DNA from: Stenotrophomonas maltophilia
GTDB lineage: Bacteria; Pseudomonadota; Gammaproteobacteria; Xanthomonadales; Xanthomonadaceae
NCBI RefSeq assembly: GCF_004684085.1
Contig: NZ_SRHZ01000089.1
Coordinates: 98,533-162,532, forward strand
Direction: 5' to 3'
DNA: 64,000 bases
Of the stretch, positions 46,401 through 55,208 are shown one piece after another. The first letter of the stretch is position 1; every line of letters begins with the position of its first letter. The notes beneath the pieces are model-generated. The model was not told the DNA's origin, did not search any database, and saw only the letters and a list, made by a program, of their open reading frames with translations. Both the position numbers and the translations under genes were made by a program.

Positions 46401-47351
46401 CTTGCCGCGCAGGTTGGCGTTGCCGCCCTTGCCGGCAGCAGTGAAATCCAGCGCCAGCGGTGCGATCGCCGAACTCGCCAGTGCCGGCGACAGCAGCGCC
46501 AGATCCAGCTCGTCGCTGCGGATGCTGGCGCTCCAGCTCGGATCGGTGCGGCCATCGAACACCAGCATCGCGTGCAGCGGCTTCGGCGCACGCCCGGCCA
46601 CCGCCACTTCCATGTGCGACAGGTCGCCACGTGCGACCAGGCCGACAGTGGCGGCCGTGCGGCCACGCGGGGCCGGCAGCACCGCGGTGACAGTCACATC
46701 GGTGTCGTAGTCCTTGGCCGGGATGTAACGGCCCTGGGCAGTGAAATTGCCCATGTCGCTGTCCACCACCAGCGTGTGCGCCTGGAACTCGCCATTGGCG
46801 ATCTCGATGCCACCGCGCACGCGGCTGATATCAATCACCGGCTCGTTGGCCTGGCTGATGCGGAAGCCGTCGATGGCGATGGCATCAGCCTGGATCGCCA
46901 GCGGCATCTCGATCTGCGGCAGCGAATCCGGCCACGACGGCAACTTGAACGGTTCGTCACTCTTGGCCAGGTTCAGCGTGGCGTTGGTCAGTTCCAGCTT
47001 GTCCAGCAGCAGCTTGCGGCCCAGCAGCGGGCGCAGGTCCGGCTCCAGGTGTGCACGCTCGGCGTGGAAATGGATGTCGTCGTAGCGGAAGTCGACGTTG
47101 TACAGGGTCAGCGGGCCGGCCACCGGGCCTTCCACCTTGTCCCAGGTGAAGCTGGCGCCCACCGGCAGCCGCGCCACCACCTGGGCCTGCAGCACGTCAC
47201 GGCCGGCCACGGTCTGCAGCAGCCAGTACACCGCCAGCAGGGCCAGCAGCACCAGGCCGACTACGCCCACACCGGACCACGCCCAGAAGCGGCGGCGGCG
47301 GTAGAAACGCACGCGCGGCGGCGTGTTCGGGGTCGGCGCGGGCGTGCTCAC
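43497..47351 (-). CDS. tamB: Translocation and assembly module protein TamB
   Basis: A 1284-residue protein spanning the periplasm. It has one N-terminal signal-anchor helix (GVGVVGLVLLALLAVYWLL), then a very long repetitive beta-strand groove (AsmA/VPS13-like). The conserved C-terminal DUF490 region (YLVLGRSL ... SQLGAKLGLDDAGVS) interacts with TamA. It works with TamA in outer-membrane protein insertion and anterograde phospholipid transport. The start codon is GTG and overlaps the tamA stop by four bases (GTGA), so translation is coupled. Length is typical for xanthomonads. Confidence 0.95.
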   Translation of the reverse strand: MSTPAPTPNTPPRVRFYRRRRFWAWSGVGVVGLVLLALLAVYWLLQTVAGRDVLQAQVVARLPVGASFTWDKVEGPVAGPLTLYNVDFRYDDIHFHAERAHLEPDLRPLLGRKLLLDKLELTNATLNLAKSDEPFKLPSWPDSLPQIEMPLAIQADAIAIDGFRISQANEPVIDISRVRGGIEIANGEFQAHTLVVDSDMGNFTAQGRYIPAKDYDTDVTVTAVLPAPRGRTAATVGLVARGDLSHMEVAVAGRAPKPLHAMLVFDGRTDPSWSASIRSDELDLALLSPALASSAIAPLALDFTAAGKGGNANLRGKVKQGDQELELAPSVVSLQDQVLKVSPLLVKGLGGEARLEGTADFSQEDQQKLNFSVVAHDLTYVPAPDPNTAGSAPVPVTLKEARFGLAGTLKAWAAIGRAEVERDAQKAQLRFDVRGNDQAASIHQLQAQTPGGQLQVEGQVAWAPQLDWDAKATLKDFDPGYFVPGWNGRLSGNLASKGRQLPPPANAPPGTAGTLEATVDLPSLKGVLRQRNLDAQGKFALQGAQGQGDLKLSLGSSRVTASGKVGDRLDIDARFEPLQLSDLLPGADGGLRGQVQVKGPRDAPDITADLVGNNLNWDGYGAESVSIKGHLPWRGDSGTLAIQGQQVNAGMLLERLNVDAQGSVSNLRLAAQTRNEMGAIELQGSVRQQGAKWSGELAALRIAPVKGDAWSLRAPAAFAINGSNYTLGEACLAAASSGALCAQANWPREGLVVRSDALPLALVQPWLPPQSGRRINLRGDVSLDAQIRPRGNAWEGHVEVRSKEGGVRLGENRNTVGDTTRGELVRYDQFSLKLDMTPASIKGYLGMGFQGNGFVDARMQTGWEASAPLNGELYLNMSRLYWLELFSPDIVRPTGLIEGHVSLRGTRGQPSLGGDAQLSNFKGEFPALGLTFDQGKGSFVAQPDGSAKITAQANSGQGTLYVDGGLSWFGDAQPLQLKIHGENVLLSNTSELRIIANPNLDFTLAKAAMELRGVVHVPEADIDLERLDRGTSVSEDVVVLDPADPEESRTSPLDMELTVSLGDKVKMTGFGLKGALTGKMQVWAKPGREMTANGGLEVSGRYKAYGQDLTITRGNLNWNYNAVSDPRINIRAERRIGDVTAGIDVTGRAQQPRADVWSEPAMSQSEALGYLVLGRSLTGASSDQTQQVNAASAALSAGSGLLASQLGAKLGLDDAGVSQSRALGGSVIGVGKYISPKLYVGYGVSLVGAGSVITLKYLLRRGFDVEVESSTVENRGSINWRREK

Positions 47352-49132
47352 AGGTCCGCTCCGATGTTCAGGTACAGCTGGAACTGGGAGTCCGGATTGT
47401 TCAGGCCATGCGCGATATCCACGCGCACAGGACCCACCGGTGACTTCCAGCGCACGCCGAAGCCGACGCCGGTATGCAGATCAATGGTGTTGTCGAAGGC
47501 GCTGCCGGTATCGACGAACACCGCCGCACCCCACGGACCACCATTGAAGTAGTGCTCGTACTCGGCCGAACCGATCACCAGGTTCTTGGCGCCCAGCGCG
47601 TATTTGTCCGGCGCAGGGGTCCGCGGGCCGACCTCGCGATAGGCGTAACCGCGGATGCTGCGGTCGCCACCGGCGAAGTAGCGCAGGCTCGGCGGCATCG
47701 CCACCAGGTCGCTGGTCCAGGTGGTGCCACCTTCGCCGCGCAGGATCAGGCGGTTGCTTTCACCTACCGGGATGTACCAGCGCAGCACGGCATTGGCCTG
47801 CACGAAGCTGGTGTCTGAACCGGCACCTTCGACGCCGGTACGCATCGTCGCGGTGCCGCTGATGCCCTTGCGCGGGAACATCTCGTCGTCGACATTTACG
47901 TAATCCGCCACCATCTGCGGATAGACCAGCGTCGAGGTGTTGTAGACCGCGTCGGTGAATTCGGTGCCCGAAGCGTAGCGCCAGCGCTCGCGCAGGGCGT
48001 TGATGGACGCAATCGCGGTCCAGTGCTCGTTGATCTCGCCGCTGCGGCTGGCGATCAGCTTGAAGTTGCGCAGATCGATGTAATCGGTCTGCTCGTCATA
48101 GGCGCTGGCGGCAAAGGTGTACCAGCCATCAAGCCACTTGAAGGCGGGAATACGGTAGCTGGTCACCAGGCTCTTGCGCTTCTGCGCATAGTCCAGCTGC
48201 GTGTTCATCTTGTGGCCGCGGTTGTTCAGGAACCGCCGCTCGATGCCTCCGCGCACACCCGGGCCGCTTTCGCTGCCGTAGCTGAGGCCGGCGTTGTAGA
48301 TGGTGCGCTTGGCGCGGGTCAGCTTCACATCCACTGGCACCTCGCCGTTTTCGTCAGCCTGGTCCGGGCGCGGCTGGATGTCGATCACGCTGAAGTAATC
48401 GAGCTTGGTCAGCGACTCGCGCAGCCGGTCCAGCTTGCCCTCGTGGAAGTAGCTGCCCTGGTCCCAGTACACCAATGGGTCGAACAGCTTGTCGACGAAA
48501 TAGTCCTGCTCGAAGCGCACCGGGCCCATGTTGTAGCGGCGGCCGCTGTCCCAGGTCAGGTCGATGTCGGCGGCATTGTCGGCGCGGGTGATCTGCACCT
48601 GGCGCTGGGTGTAGTCGGCGTCGAAATAGCCGCGCTCGGCCAGGCGGCGGGTCACGGTGATCTTGCTGGCTTCGTACTGGGTGTGCACGAAGCGCTGGCC
48701 CTTGCGCGGCTTGAACGCGGACAGGTCGTCCTGCAGGTACTGGTCGTACATCGCCGGGCCGGTGATGTCGATGTGCTCGCGGCGCACGGTTACCGGGGTG
48801 CCCTTGTCGACGTGGATCAGCACACGTACGTGCTCGTCCTCGCGCGGTGCCTCGACCTTGATCACCGGGTTGTAGTACCCGAACGGCTCCAGCGCCTGGC
48901 GGGTCTGCCGCTCGGCCTGGGACAGCAGGTACTCCAGGCGCGATTCGCCCTGCTCCTTGCCGATCGTGTCGTACAACGACAGCGATTCCTGGATGTTCTC
49001 GATGATTGCGGCGTCGTCGCCCTTGTCCAATCCCTTGATGTCCACCTTGTCGATGGTGCCGCGCGCGTGGGCCACGGAGGTGGCGGCCAGCGACAGGACC
49101 ATCAGCGGCAGGGCGTATTTCTTTGGCTGCAT
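47348..49132 (-). CDS. tamA: Translocation and assembly module protein TamA (Omp85 family)
   Basis: A 594-residue outer membrane protein: signal peptide (PLMVLSLAATSVAHA), POTRA domains in roughly residues 20-270, and a 16-stranded Omp85 barrel. The barrel carries the lid-lock motif SIRGYAYREVGPR, and the C-terminal strand ends QFQLYLNIGADL. It partners with TamB encoded just downstream. The start at 49132 (MQPKKYALPL) opens the signal peptide; the longer frame to 49177 adds an unneeded leader. Confidence 0.94.
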   Translation of the reverse strand: MQPKKYALPLMVLSLAATSVAHARGTIDKVDIKGLDKGDDAAIIENIQESLSLYDTIGKEQGESRLEYLLSQAERQTRQALEPFGYYNPVIKVEAPREDEHVRVLIHVDKGTPVTVRREHIDITGPAMYDQYLQDDLSAFKPRKGQRFVHTQYEASKITVTRRLAERGYFDADYTQRQVQITRADNAADIDLTWDSGRRYNMGPVRFEQDYFVDKLFDPLVYWDQGSYFHEGKLDRLRESLTKLDYFSVIDIQPRPDQADENGEVPVDVKLTRAKRTIYNAGLSYGSESGPGVRGGIERRFLNNRGHKMNTQLDYAQKRKSLVTSYRIPAFKWLDGWYTFAASAYDEQTDYIDLRNFKLIASRSGEINEHWTAIASINALRERWRYASGTEFTDAVYNTSTLVYPQMVADYVNVDDEMFPRKGISGTATMRTGVEGAGSDTSFVQANAVLRWYIPVGESNRLILRGEGGTTWTSDLVAMPPSLRYFAGGDRSIRGYAYREVGPRTPAPDKYALGAKNLVIGSAEYEHYFNGGPWGAAVFVDTGSAFDNTIDLHTGVGFGVRWKSPVGPVRVDIAHGLNNPDSQFQLYLNIGADL

Positions 49133-49320
49133 GCAGCACAGCATACCGACCGAAGGTGACGATGCGAAATGCATCACGTCATTGGGGATCGGTTGTTAAG
49201 TGGCAGTCAAAATGCGCGCCTTTGTGGCGATCATCGTGATTGCGGGCGAGGATGCCGGCATCGTGCGCGATGCCGGCAATGACCCCGATGGACATCGATG
49301 GTCCATGACCGACGGGCCCG

Positions 49321-49343
49321 GTAGATCCACGCCATGCGTGGAT
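49321..49343. repeat. GTAG element in the glyS-tamA gap
   Basis: One element with core ATCCACGCCATGCGTGGAT lies 13 bases after the glyS stop. The rest of the 223-bp gap holds only short imperfect inverted repeats around ATGCCGGCATC and the presumed tamA promoter. Confidence 0.82.
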
Positions 49344-49355
49344 GGCAGGTACCCG

Positions 49356-51527
49356 TCAGCTCGACAGATGCTCGATCGCTGCAACCTTGCCCAGCCGCTC
49401 ACCCAGCATCGTCAGCAGCGCCAGGCGGTTGCCACGCAGTGCCGGGTCCTCGGCATTGACCATCACGCCATCGAAGAAGGCATCCACCTGCGGGCGCAGG
49501 CGGGCCAGGCGCGCCAGCACGGCCACGTAGTCCTTCTGGTGCAGGCTGGCGCCGGTATCGTCGATGGCCGCGGTGACCGCTTCGGCCAGCGCGCGCTCTG
49601 CGTCTTCCTGCAGCAGCGCCGGGTCGATCTGGCCCGGAATGTCGCCTTCTGCCTTGCGCAGGATGTTGCGGATACGCTTGTTGGCCGCAGCCAGCGCCTC
49701 GGCTTCCGGCAGCGCCGCGAAGGTGCCGATCGCATCCAGGCGGCGGTCGAAGTCGTACAGCGAGACCGGTAGGAGCTCAGCCACCGCATTGAAATGACTC
49801 GCGGGGACACCCTTATCGGAGTAGTAGCCACGCAGACGATCCATCGTGAAATGGTAAAGCTCGGAAACGAGGTCGCCAGCGAAAGCAGCACCGACCACAA
49901 CACCGGAGCTGACCTTAACTCCCTGCATCTTGGCCACATCTGCCGCCTTCACTTGATCTCGGGCGGAAACGTTCAAGATTGCGTGCTTCGCTAGGTCAAG
50001 CGCCCGATCAAACAGGTTCGCCAGGTCCAGATCGAAGCCGCTTTCAATGATCGTGCGGGCCAGGCCCAGCGCGTTGCGGCGCAGGGCGAACGGGTCCTTG
50101 TTGCCGGTCGGCTTCAGGCCTGCAGCGAAACCACCGGCCAGCGTGTCCACGCGTTCAGCAATGGCCAGCACCTTGCCCAGCGGCGACAGTGCGATGTCAT
50201 CGCCACCAAAGCGCGGCTGGTAGGCCTCGTCGATGGCCAGCGCCACCTCGGCCGATTCGCCACCGGTCACGGCGTAGTGGCGGCCGGCGATGCCCTGCAG
50301 TTCCGGGAATTCATTGACCATGCGCGACTGCAGGTCGTTCTTGGCCAGCTCGGCAGCCCGCTTGGCCTGCACTGCGTCGGCGCCGACCTGGGGTGCGATC
50401 ACTTCGGCCAGTGCAGCCACGCGTGCCACCTTGTCAGCCACGCTGCCCAGCTTGGCCTGGTAGGTCACTGTCTTCAGGCCCTCGCCCATCGATACCAGGC
50501 CCTGCTTCAGGTCCTCGTCGAAGAAGAACTTGGCATCGGCGAAGCGCGGGCGGATCACGCGCTCGTAGCCCTTGGCCACTTCGGCCACGTCCTTCGATTC
50601 GATGTTGGCGATGCCGATGAACTTCTCGGTCAGGGTGCCAGCGGCATCCAGCACCGGGAAGAACTTCTGGTTGATCTCCATCGTCTCGATCAGCGCTTCC
50701 TGCGGCACCGCCAGGAACGCACGTTCGAAGCTGCACAGCACCGCCGACGGCCACTCGACCAGGTTCACCACCTGCTCCAGGTTGTCCTCGGTGATGCGGG
50801 CGCTGCCACCGGCCTTGGCCGCAGCGGCCTCGACCTCGGCGACGATGCTCGCGCGGCGCTCGTTCGGGTCGACCAGCACGAACGCGGCGCGCAGGGCTTC
50901 AACGTAGTCCTGCGGCTGTGCCAGCGACACGGCCTGGTCGTGGTGGAAGCGATGGCCACGGCTGACGCGGCCGGCCTGCAGGCCGAACAGCTCGGCCTCG
51001 ACCACAGTGGCACCGTGCAGCAGCACCAGCCAGTGCGCCGGGCGGGCAAAGCCCCAGGCGTGGTCGCCCCAGCGCATCGGCTTGGGAATCGGCATCGCCG
51101 CAATCGCCTCGCGCAGGATCTCCGGCAGCAGGCTGGCGGTGCTCGCGCCCGGGGTCACCGCACGGTGCACGAAGCGCTCACCCTTGTTGTCGGTGGTCTT
51201 CTCCAGCGCGGTCCAGTCGATCCCGGCCTTGGCGGCGAAGCCCTGCAGGGCCTTGGTCGGCTGGCCTTCGGCGTCCAGCGCGATGTTCAGGTATGGGCCC
51301 AGCACTTCGCTGTGCTGTTCCGGCTGTTCCAGACCGACGCCCGGCAGCAGCACGGCCAGGCGGCGCGGGGTCGACAGCGGGCGCGCATCGCCCAGTTCCA
51401 GCGCGACACCGCGCTTGCGCAGGCCTTCGACAACACCGTCGAAGAAGGCCTGGGCCAGGCCCGGCAGCGCCTTGACCGGCAACTCCTCGGTGCCCAGTTC
51501 GATCAGCAGGGGGGACAGTTGGCTCAT
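49356..51527 (-). CDS. glyS: Glycine-tRNA ligase beta subunit
   Basis: A 723-residue beta subunit of the tetrameric glycyl-tRNA synthetase; it carries tRNA-binding and anticodon-binding functions. Family start is LLIELGTEELPVKAL, with later landmarks KFFFDEDLKQGL and FALRRNALGLARTIIE. It is somewhat longer than the E. coli protein (689). Between about 49770 and 50045 the codons change sharply: cta, ttg, cga, gga, caa and agt appear, all rare elsewhere in the window, while the frame stays open. This suggests a recombined segment within the C-terminal region. It is transcribed after glyQ (87-base gap). Confidence 0.96.
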   Translation of the reverse strand: MSQLSPLLIELGTEELPVKALPGLAQAFFDGVVEGLRKRGVALELGDARPLSTPRRLAVLLPGVGLEQPEQHSEVLGPYLNIALDAEGQPTKALQGFAAKAGIDWTALEKTTDNKGERFVHRAVTPGASTASLLPEILREAIAAMPIPKPMRWGDHAWGFARPAHWLVLLHGATVVEAELFGLQAGRVSRGHRFHHDQAVSLAQPQDYVEALRAAFVLVDPNERRASIVAEVEAAAAKAGGSARITEDNLEQVVNLVEWPSAVLCSFERAFLAVPQEALIETMEINQKFFPVLDAAGTLTEKFIGIANIESKDVAEVAKGYERVIRPRFADAKFFFDEDLKQGLVSMGEGLKTVTYQAKLGSVADKVARVAALAEVIAPQVGADAVQAKRAAELAKNDLQSRMVNEFPELQGIAGRHYAVTGGESAEVALAIDEAYQPRFGGDDIALSPLGKVLAIAERVDTLAGGFAAGLKPTGNKDPFALRRNALGLARTIIESGFDLDLANLFDRALDLAKHAILNVSARDQVKAADVAKMQGVKVSSGVVVGAAFAGDLVSELYHFTMDRLRGYYSDKGVPASHFNAVAELLPVSLYDFDRRLDAIGTFAALPEAEALAAANKRIRNILRKAEGDIPGQIDPALLQEDAERALAEAVTAAIDDTGASLHQKDYVAVLARLARLRPQVDAFFDGVMVNAEDPALRGNRLALLTMLGERLGKVAAIEHLSS

Positions 51528-51614
51528 CGGTTCGATCCTGTGGTGGGGGCGCAGCGCGCAACGCGTCCGGCGCCCCGGGTAGTTGATGAAAAGCGGGTCG
51601 GTGCGGGAGGGCCG

Positions 51615-52526
51615 TCAGGCCTTCTTCGCGCCCGGGAAGCCCAGCTTCTCGCGCTGCTCGTAGTACGCCTTGGCCACCGCCTGGGCCAGCGCGCGCACGC
51701 GCAGGATGTAACGCTGGCGTTCGGTCACGCTGATCGCGCGGCGCGCATCGAGCAGGTTGAAGGTGTGGCTGGCCTTCATCACCTGCTCGTAGGCCGGCAA
51801 CGGCAGATTCACTTCCACCAGCTTCTGCGCTTCACGCTCGCAGGCGTCGAAACGGTGGAACATTTCTTCCACGTCGGCGTGTTCGAAGTTGTAAGTGCTC
51901 TGCTCCACCTCGTTCTGGTGGTAGACGTCACCGTAGGTCACCGGCTGGCCGTCCGGGCCGTAGGTCCAGACCAGGTCGTAGACGTTGTCGCAGTTCTGCA
52001 GGTACATGCACAGGCGTTCGAGACCATAGGTGATCTCGCCCAGCACCGGGCGGCACTCCAGGCCACCGGCCTGCTGGAAGTAGGTGAACTGGGTCACTTC
52101 CATGCCGTTGAGCCAGACTTCCCAACCCAGGCCCCAGGCACCCAGCGTCGGCGATTCCCAGTTGTCCTCGACGAAGCGCAGGTCGTGCACCAGCGGGTCG
52201 ATGCCCAGTGCCTTCAGCGAATCCAGGTACAGCTGCTGGATGTTGTCCGGCGCCGGCTTCATCGCCACCTGGTACTGGTAGTAGCGCTGCAGGCGGTTCG
52301 GGTTCTCGCCGTAGCGGCCATCGGTCGGGCGGCGCGAGGGCTGCACGTAGGCCGCATTCCAGGTTTCCGGACCGATCGCACGCAGGAAGGTGGCCGGGTG
52401 GAAGGTACCGGCGCCCACCTCCAGGTCGAGCGGCTGGATGAGCACGCAGCCCTGCTGGGCCCAGAACTGGTTCAGGGTCTGGATCAGGCCCTGGAAAGTG
52501 ATCGGAACGGTCGGGGTCGCGGACAT
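51615..52526 (-). CDS. glyQ: Glycine-tRNA ligase alpha subunit
   Basis: A 303-residue class II catalytic subunit (TFQGLIQTLNQFWAQQGCVLIQPLDLEVGAGTFHPATFLRAIGPE in pieces of motif 1 and 2). It forms the alpha2beta2 enzyme with GlyS. ATG at 52526. It is first of the glyQ-glyS pair; divergent from the GspE-like ATPase gene across an 83-bp region that must hold both promoters. Confidence 0.97.
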   Translation of the reverse strand: MSATPTVPITFQGLIQTLNQFWAQQGCVLIQPLDLEVGAGTFHPATFLRAIGPETWNAAYVQPSRRPTDGRYGENPNRLQRYYQYQVAMKPAPDNIQQLYLDSLKALGIDPLVHDLRFVEDNWESPTLGAWGLGWEVWLNGMEVTQFTYFQQAGGLECRPVLGEITYGLERLCMYLQNCDNVYDLVWTYGPDGQPVTYGDVYHQNEVEQSTYNFEHADVEEMFHRFDACEREAQKLVEVNLPLPAYEQVMKASHTFNLLDARRAISVTERQRYILRVRALAQAVAKAYYEQREKLGFPGAKKA

Positions 52527-52609
52527 GCGGACGAGTCTTGGCCGGCAAGGGGGTGCGCTAGTATAACGGCCGACCTGCGGGGCATTCCGTACCCGGGAGG
52601 AGCAGGCAG

Positions 52610-54445
52610 ATGGAGCATCGGCTGCCGGCGGGCACGCCCGGCGAGGCTGGCGGCGTACCGCTGCCGTGGGGGCGCCTGCAGTTCGAGCAGATTGCCGCGG
52701 CCCTGGTCGCCGATGATCTGGTGGCCGAACAGGACCGTGAGCGCATGCGGTTTTCGGCGCAGGGCGCGCGCAACGCCAGTGAAGTGCACCCGCTGGTGCT
52801 GCTGTCCAACCTCAAGCTGGCCGCCAGCGGCGGCGGCGAACTGACCCTGGAACGCCTGAGCGAATGGCTGGCCCAACGGACCGGTAGCCGCTACCTGCGT
52901 ATCGATCCCACCCGCGTCGACGTTGCCGCCGTCACCGCACTGGTCTCGCATGCGTATGCCCGTCGCCACCGCTTCCTGCCACTGGCGGTGGATGCCGAGC
53001 GCGTGCTGGTGGCCACCAGCGAGCCACTGGTGCAGGAATGGCGCCGCGACCTGCAGCACCTGACCCGGCGCCGCATCGAGCTGGCCGTGGTCAACCCGCT
53101 GGACCTGCACCGCTACACCATGGAGTTCTACGGGGTGACCCGTTCGGTGCGCGGTGCCCGCGGCGACGTGCGCGGCGAGGCCAACACCACCCTGCCCAGC
53201 TTCGAGCAGCTGGTGGAGCTGGGCCGTACCGGCGACGTCAACGCCGACGACCAGCACATCGTCCACATCGTCGACTGGCTGCTGCAGTACGCCTACGAGC
53301 AACGCGCCTCGGACATCCACCTGGAGCCGCGCCGCGAGATGGGGCGCATGCGCTTCCGCATCGACGGCGTGCTGCACAAGGTGTTCGAGGTGCCGCCGGC
53401 GGTGATGACCGCCGTGGTCAGCCGCATCAAGGTGCTTGGCCGCATGGACCTGGCCGAGCGCCGGCGCCCGCAGGATGGCCGCATCAAGACCCGCTCGCCG
53501 GGCGGCCGCGAGGTCGAGATGCGCCTGTCGACCATGCCCACCGCCTTCGGCGAGAAGTGCGTGATGCGCATCTTCGACCCGGATGCCGCCTTCAAGAGCA
53601 TCGACCAGCTCGGTTTCAGCCCGCAGGAGGCCACCGGCTGGAATGCGCTGGTCGAGCGCCCGCACGGCATCGTGCTGGTCACCGGCCCGACCGGCTCGGG
53701 CAAGACCACCACCCTGTATTCCACGCTGAAGCGGTTGGCCACGCCGGACGTGAACGTGTGCACGGTGGAGGACCCGATCGAGATGATCGCGCCCGAATTC
53801 AACCAGATGCAGGTGCAGACCAACATCGACCTGGACTTCGCCAGCGGCGTGCGCACCCTGCTGCGGCAGGACCCGGACATCATCATGATCGGCGAGATCC
53901 GCGATCTGGAAACCGCGCAGATGGCGGTGCAGGCTTCGCTGACCGGCCACCTGGTGCTGTCCACCCTGCATACCAATGACGCGCCGTCGGCGGTTACCCG
54001 CCTGCTCGACCTGGGCGTGCCGCATTACCTGCTGGCCAGCACCCTCAACGGCATCCTCGCCCAGCGCCTGGTGCGCACGCTGTGCCCGCACTGCAAGCAG
54101 CCGCACAGCCTCGGCGCCGCCGATTGGGCGGTGCTGGCTGATAGCCATGCCGCATATCCAGATGCCGCCACGCCCTGTCGGCCGGTCGGCTGCCTGGAGT
54201 GCCGGCGCACCGGATTCCTCGGTCGCATCGGCCTGTATGAGTTGCTGCCATTGGGTTCGCGGCTGCGCGGGCAGATCCGTGCCGACATGGATCTGGCCGG
54301 TTTCACCCGTGCCGCGCGGGCTGAAGGGCTGCGAACCCTGCGTCAGGCCGGACTTGAAAAGGTGTCGCAGGGGCTGACTACAATCGAGGAAGTCCTGTCA
54401 GTGCTGCCGCCCCCGGATGAACCCAGCCCCGTTCCTGATCCTTGA
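52610..54445 (+). CDS. GspE/PilB-type secretion or pilus assembly ATPase, isolated
   Basis: A 611-residue ATPase of the type II secretion/type IV pilus assembly family. It has an N-terminal MshEN-like region, then the catalytic core with Walker A GPTGSGKT (359-366), Asp box (VCTVEDPIE), Walker B (PDIIMIGEIRD) and His box (GHLVLSTLHTNDA). A four-cysteine metal site (CPHCKQ ... CLECRR) typical of GspE/PilB lies near the C-terminus. No gspF, pilin or secretin gene is adjacent, so its machine is elsewhere. ATG at 52610 has GGGAGGAGC upstream. It overlaps the next gene by 29 bases. Confidence 0.9.
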   Translation: MEHRLPAGTPGEAGGVPLPWGRLQFEQIAAALVADDLVAEQDRERMRFSAQGARNASEVHPLVLLSNLKLAASGGGELTLERLSEWLAQRTGSRYLRIDPTRVDVAAVTALVSHAYARRHRFLPLAVDAERVLVATSEPLVQEWRRDLQHLTRRRIELAVVNPLDLHRYTMEFYGVTRSVRGARGDVRGEANTTLPSFEQLVELGRTGDVNADDQHIVHIVDWLLQYAYEQRASDIHLEPRREMGRMRFRIDGVLHKVFEVPPAVMTAVVSRIKVLGRMDLAERRRPQDGRIKTRSPGGREVEMRLSTMPTAFGEKCVMRIFDPDAAFKSIDQLGFSPQEATGWNALVERPHGIVLVTGPTGSGKTTTLYSTLKRLATPDVNVCTVEDPIEMIAPEFNQMQVQTNIDLDFASGVRTLLRQDPDIIMIGEIRDLETAQMAVQASLTGHLVLSTLHTNDAPSAVTRLLDLGVPHYLLASTLNGILAQRLVRTLCPHCKQPHSLGAADWAVLADSHAAYPDAATPCRPVGCLECRRTGFLGRIGLYELLPLGSRLRGQIRADMDLAGFTRAARAEGLRTLRQAGLEKVSQGLTTIEEVLSVLPPPDEPSPVPDP

Positions 54446-55163
54446 AACCGGCCGACCGGTGCCGTCACTGCGCCGCTACGGGCGCTTCCCGCACTGGATC
54501 CGCGTCGCCGCCGGACTCGAAGAACGCGAGACGGTGGTGGTCGATGTCGAACACGGTGGCGCCCTGCCCGATCCGCATGCCTTTGCCGGCGTGCTGGTAA
54601 CCGGCTCGGCCGCCTTCGTCACCGACCATGCCGAGTGGAGCGAGCGCAGCGCGGCGTGGCTGCGCCAGACCGCCCACGACAACCTGCCGGTGTTCGGCAT
54701 CTGCTATGGCCACCAGCTGCTGGCGCACGCGCTGGGTGGCGAGGTGGCCTACAACCCGGCCGGTCGCGAATCGGGCACGATCGAACTGGAGCTGCAGCCA
54801 CAGGCCGCGCAGGACCCGCTGTTCCAGGGCCTGCCGCATCATTTCGCTGCCCATGCCACCCACCTGCAGACCGTGCTGCGCGCACCGGATGGTGCCGAGG
54901 TGCTGGCGCGCTCGCCGCTGGACGGCTGCCACGCCTTCCGCTGGGGACGCCAGGCCTGGGGCGTGCAGTTCCATCCGGAGTTCGCCACCCACCACATGCG
55001 CGGCTACGTGCGCGCGCGCGCCGACTGCATCGGTCGCCACGGTGGCTGTGCCCGCAGCATCGAGCGTGCCGTGAGTGCGGCACCGCTGGCCCGCCAGCTG
55101 CTGCGCCGCTTCGTCCGCCAGGCGCGATCGTCTTCAGCCCAGCCGACAGCAAAACAGGGATAA
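54417..55163 (+). CDS. Class I glutamine amidotransferase-like protein
   Basis: A 248-residue GATase domain like those of GuaA and the YfeJ/PuuD-related group. The nucleophile Cys96 is in VFGICYGHQLLAHALGG, and His186/Glu188 are in VQFHPEF, completing the triad. There is no fused synthetase domain, so it hydrolyses glutamine or a gamma-glutamyl compound for an unknown partner. It starts inside the last 29 bases of the upstream ATPase gene in another frame, implying translational coupling. A basic Arg/Ser-rich C-terminus follows the domain. Confidence 0.88.
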   Translation: MNPAPFLILETGRPVPSLRRYGRFPHWIRVAAGLEERETVVVDVEHGGALPDPHAFAGVLVTGSAAFVTDHAEWSERSAAWLRQTAHDNLPVFGICYGHQLLAHALGGEVAYNPAGRESGTIELELQPQAAQDPLFQGLPHHFAAHATHLQTVLRAPDGAEVLARSPLDGCHAFRWGRQAWGVQFHPEFATHHMRGYVRARADCIGRHGGCARSIERAVSAAPLARQLLRRFVRQARSSSAQPTAKQG

Positions 55164-55208
55164 TCGGCGGCACGGGCGACTGCCCGGCCCCCTTTCTGCC
55201 CCTCCCGG

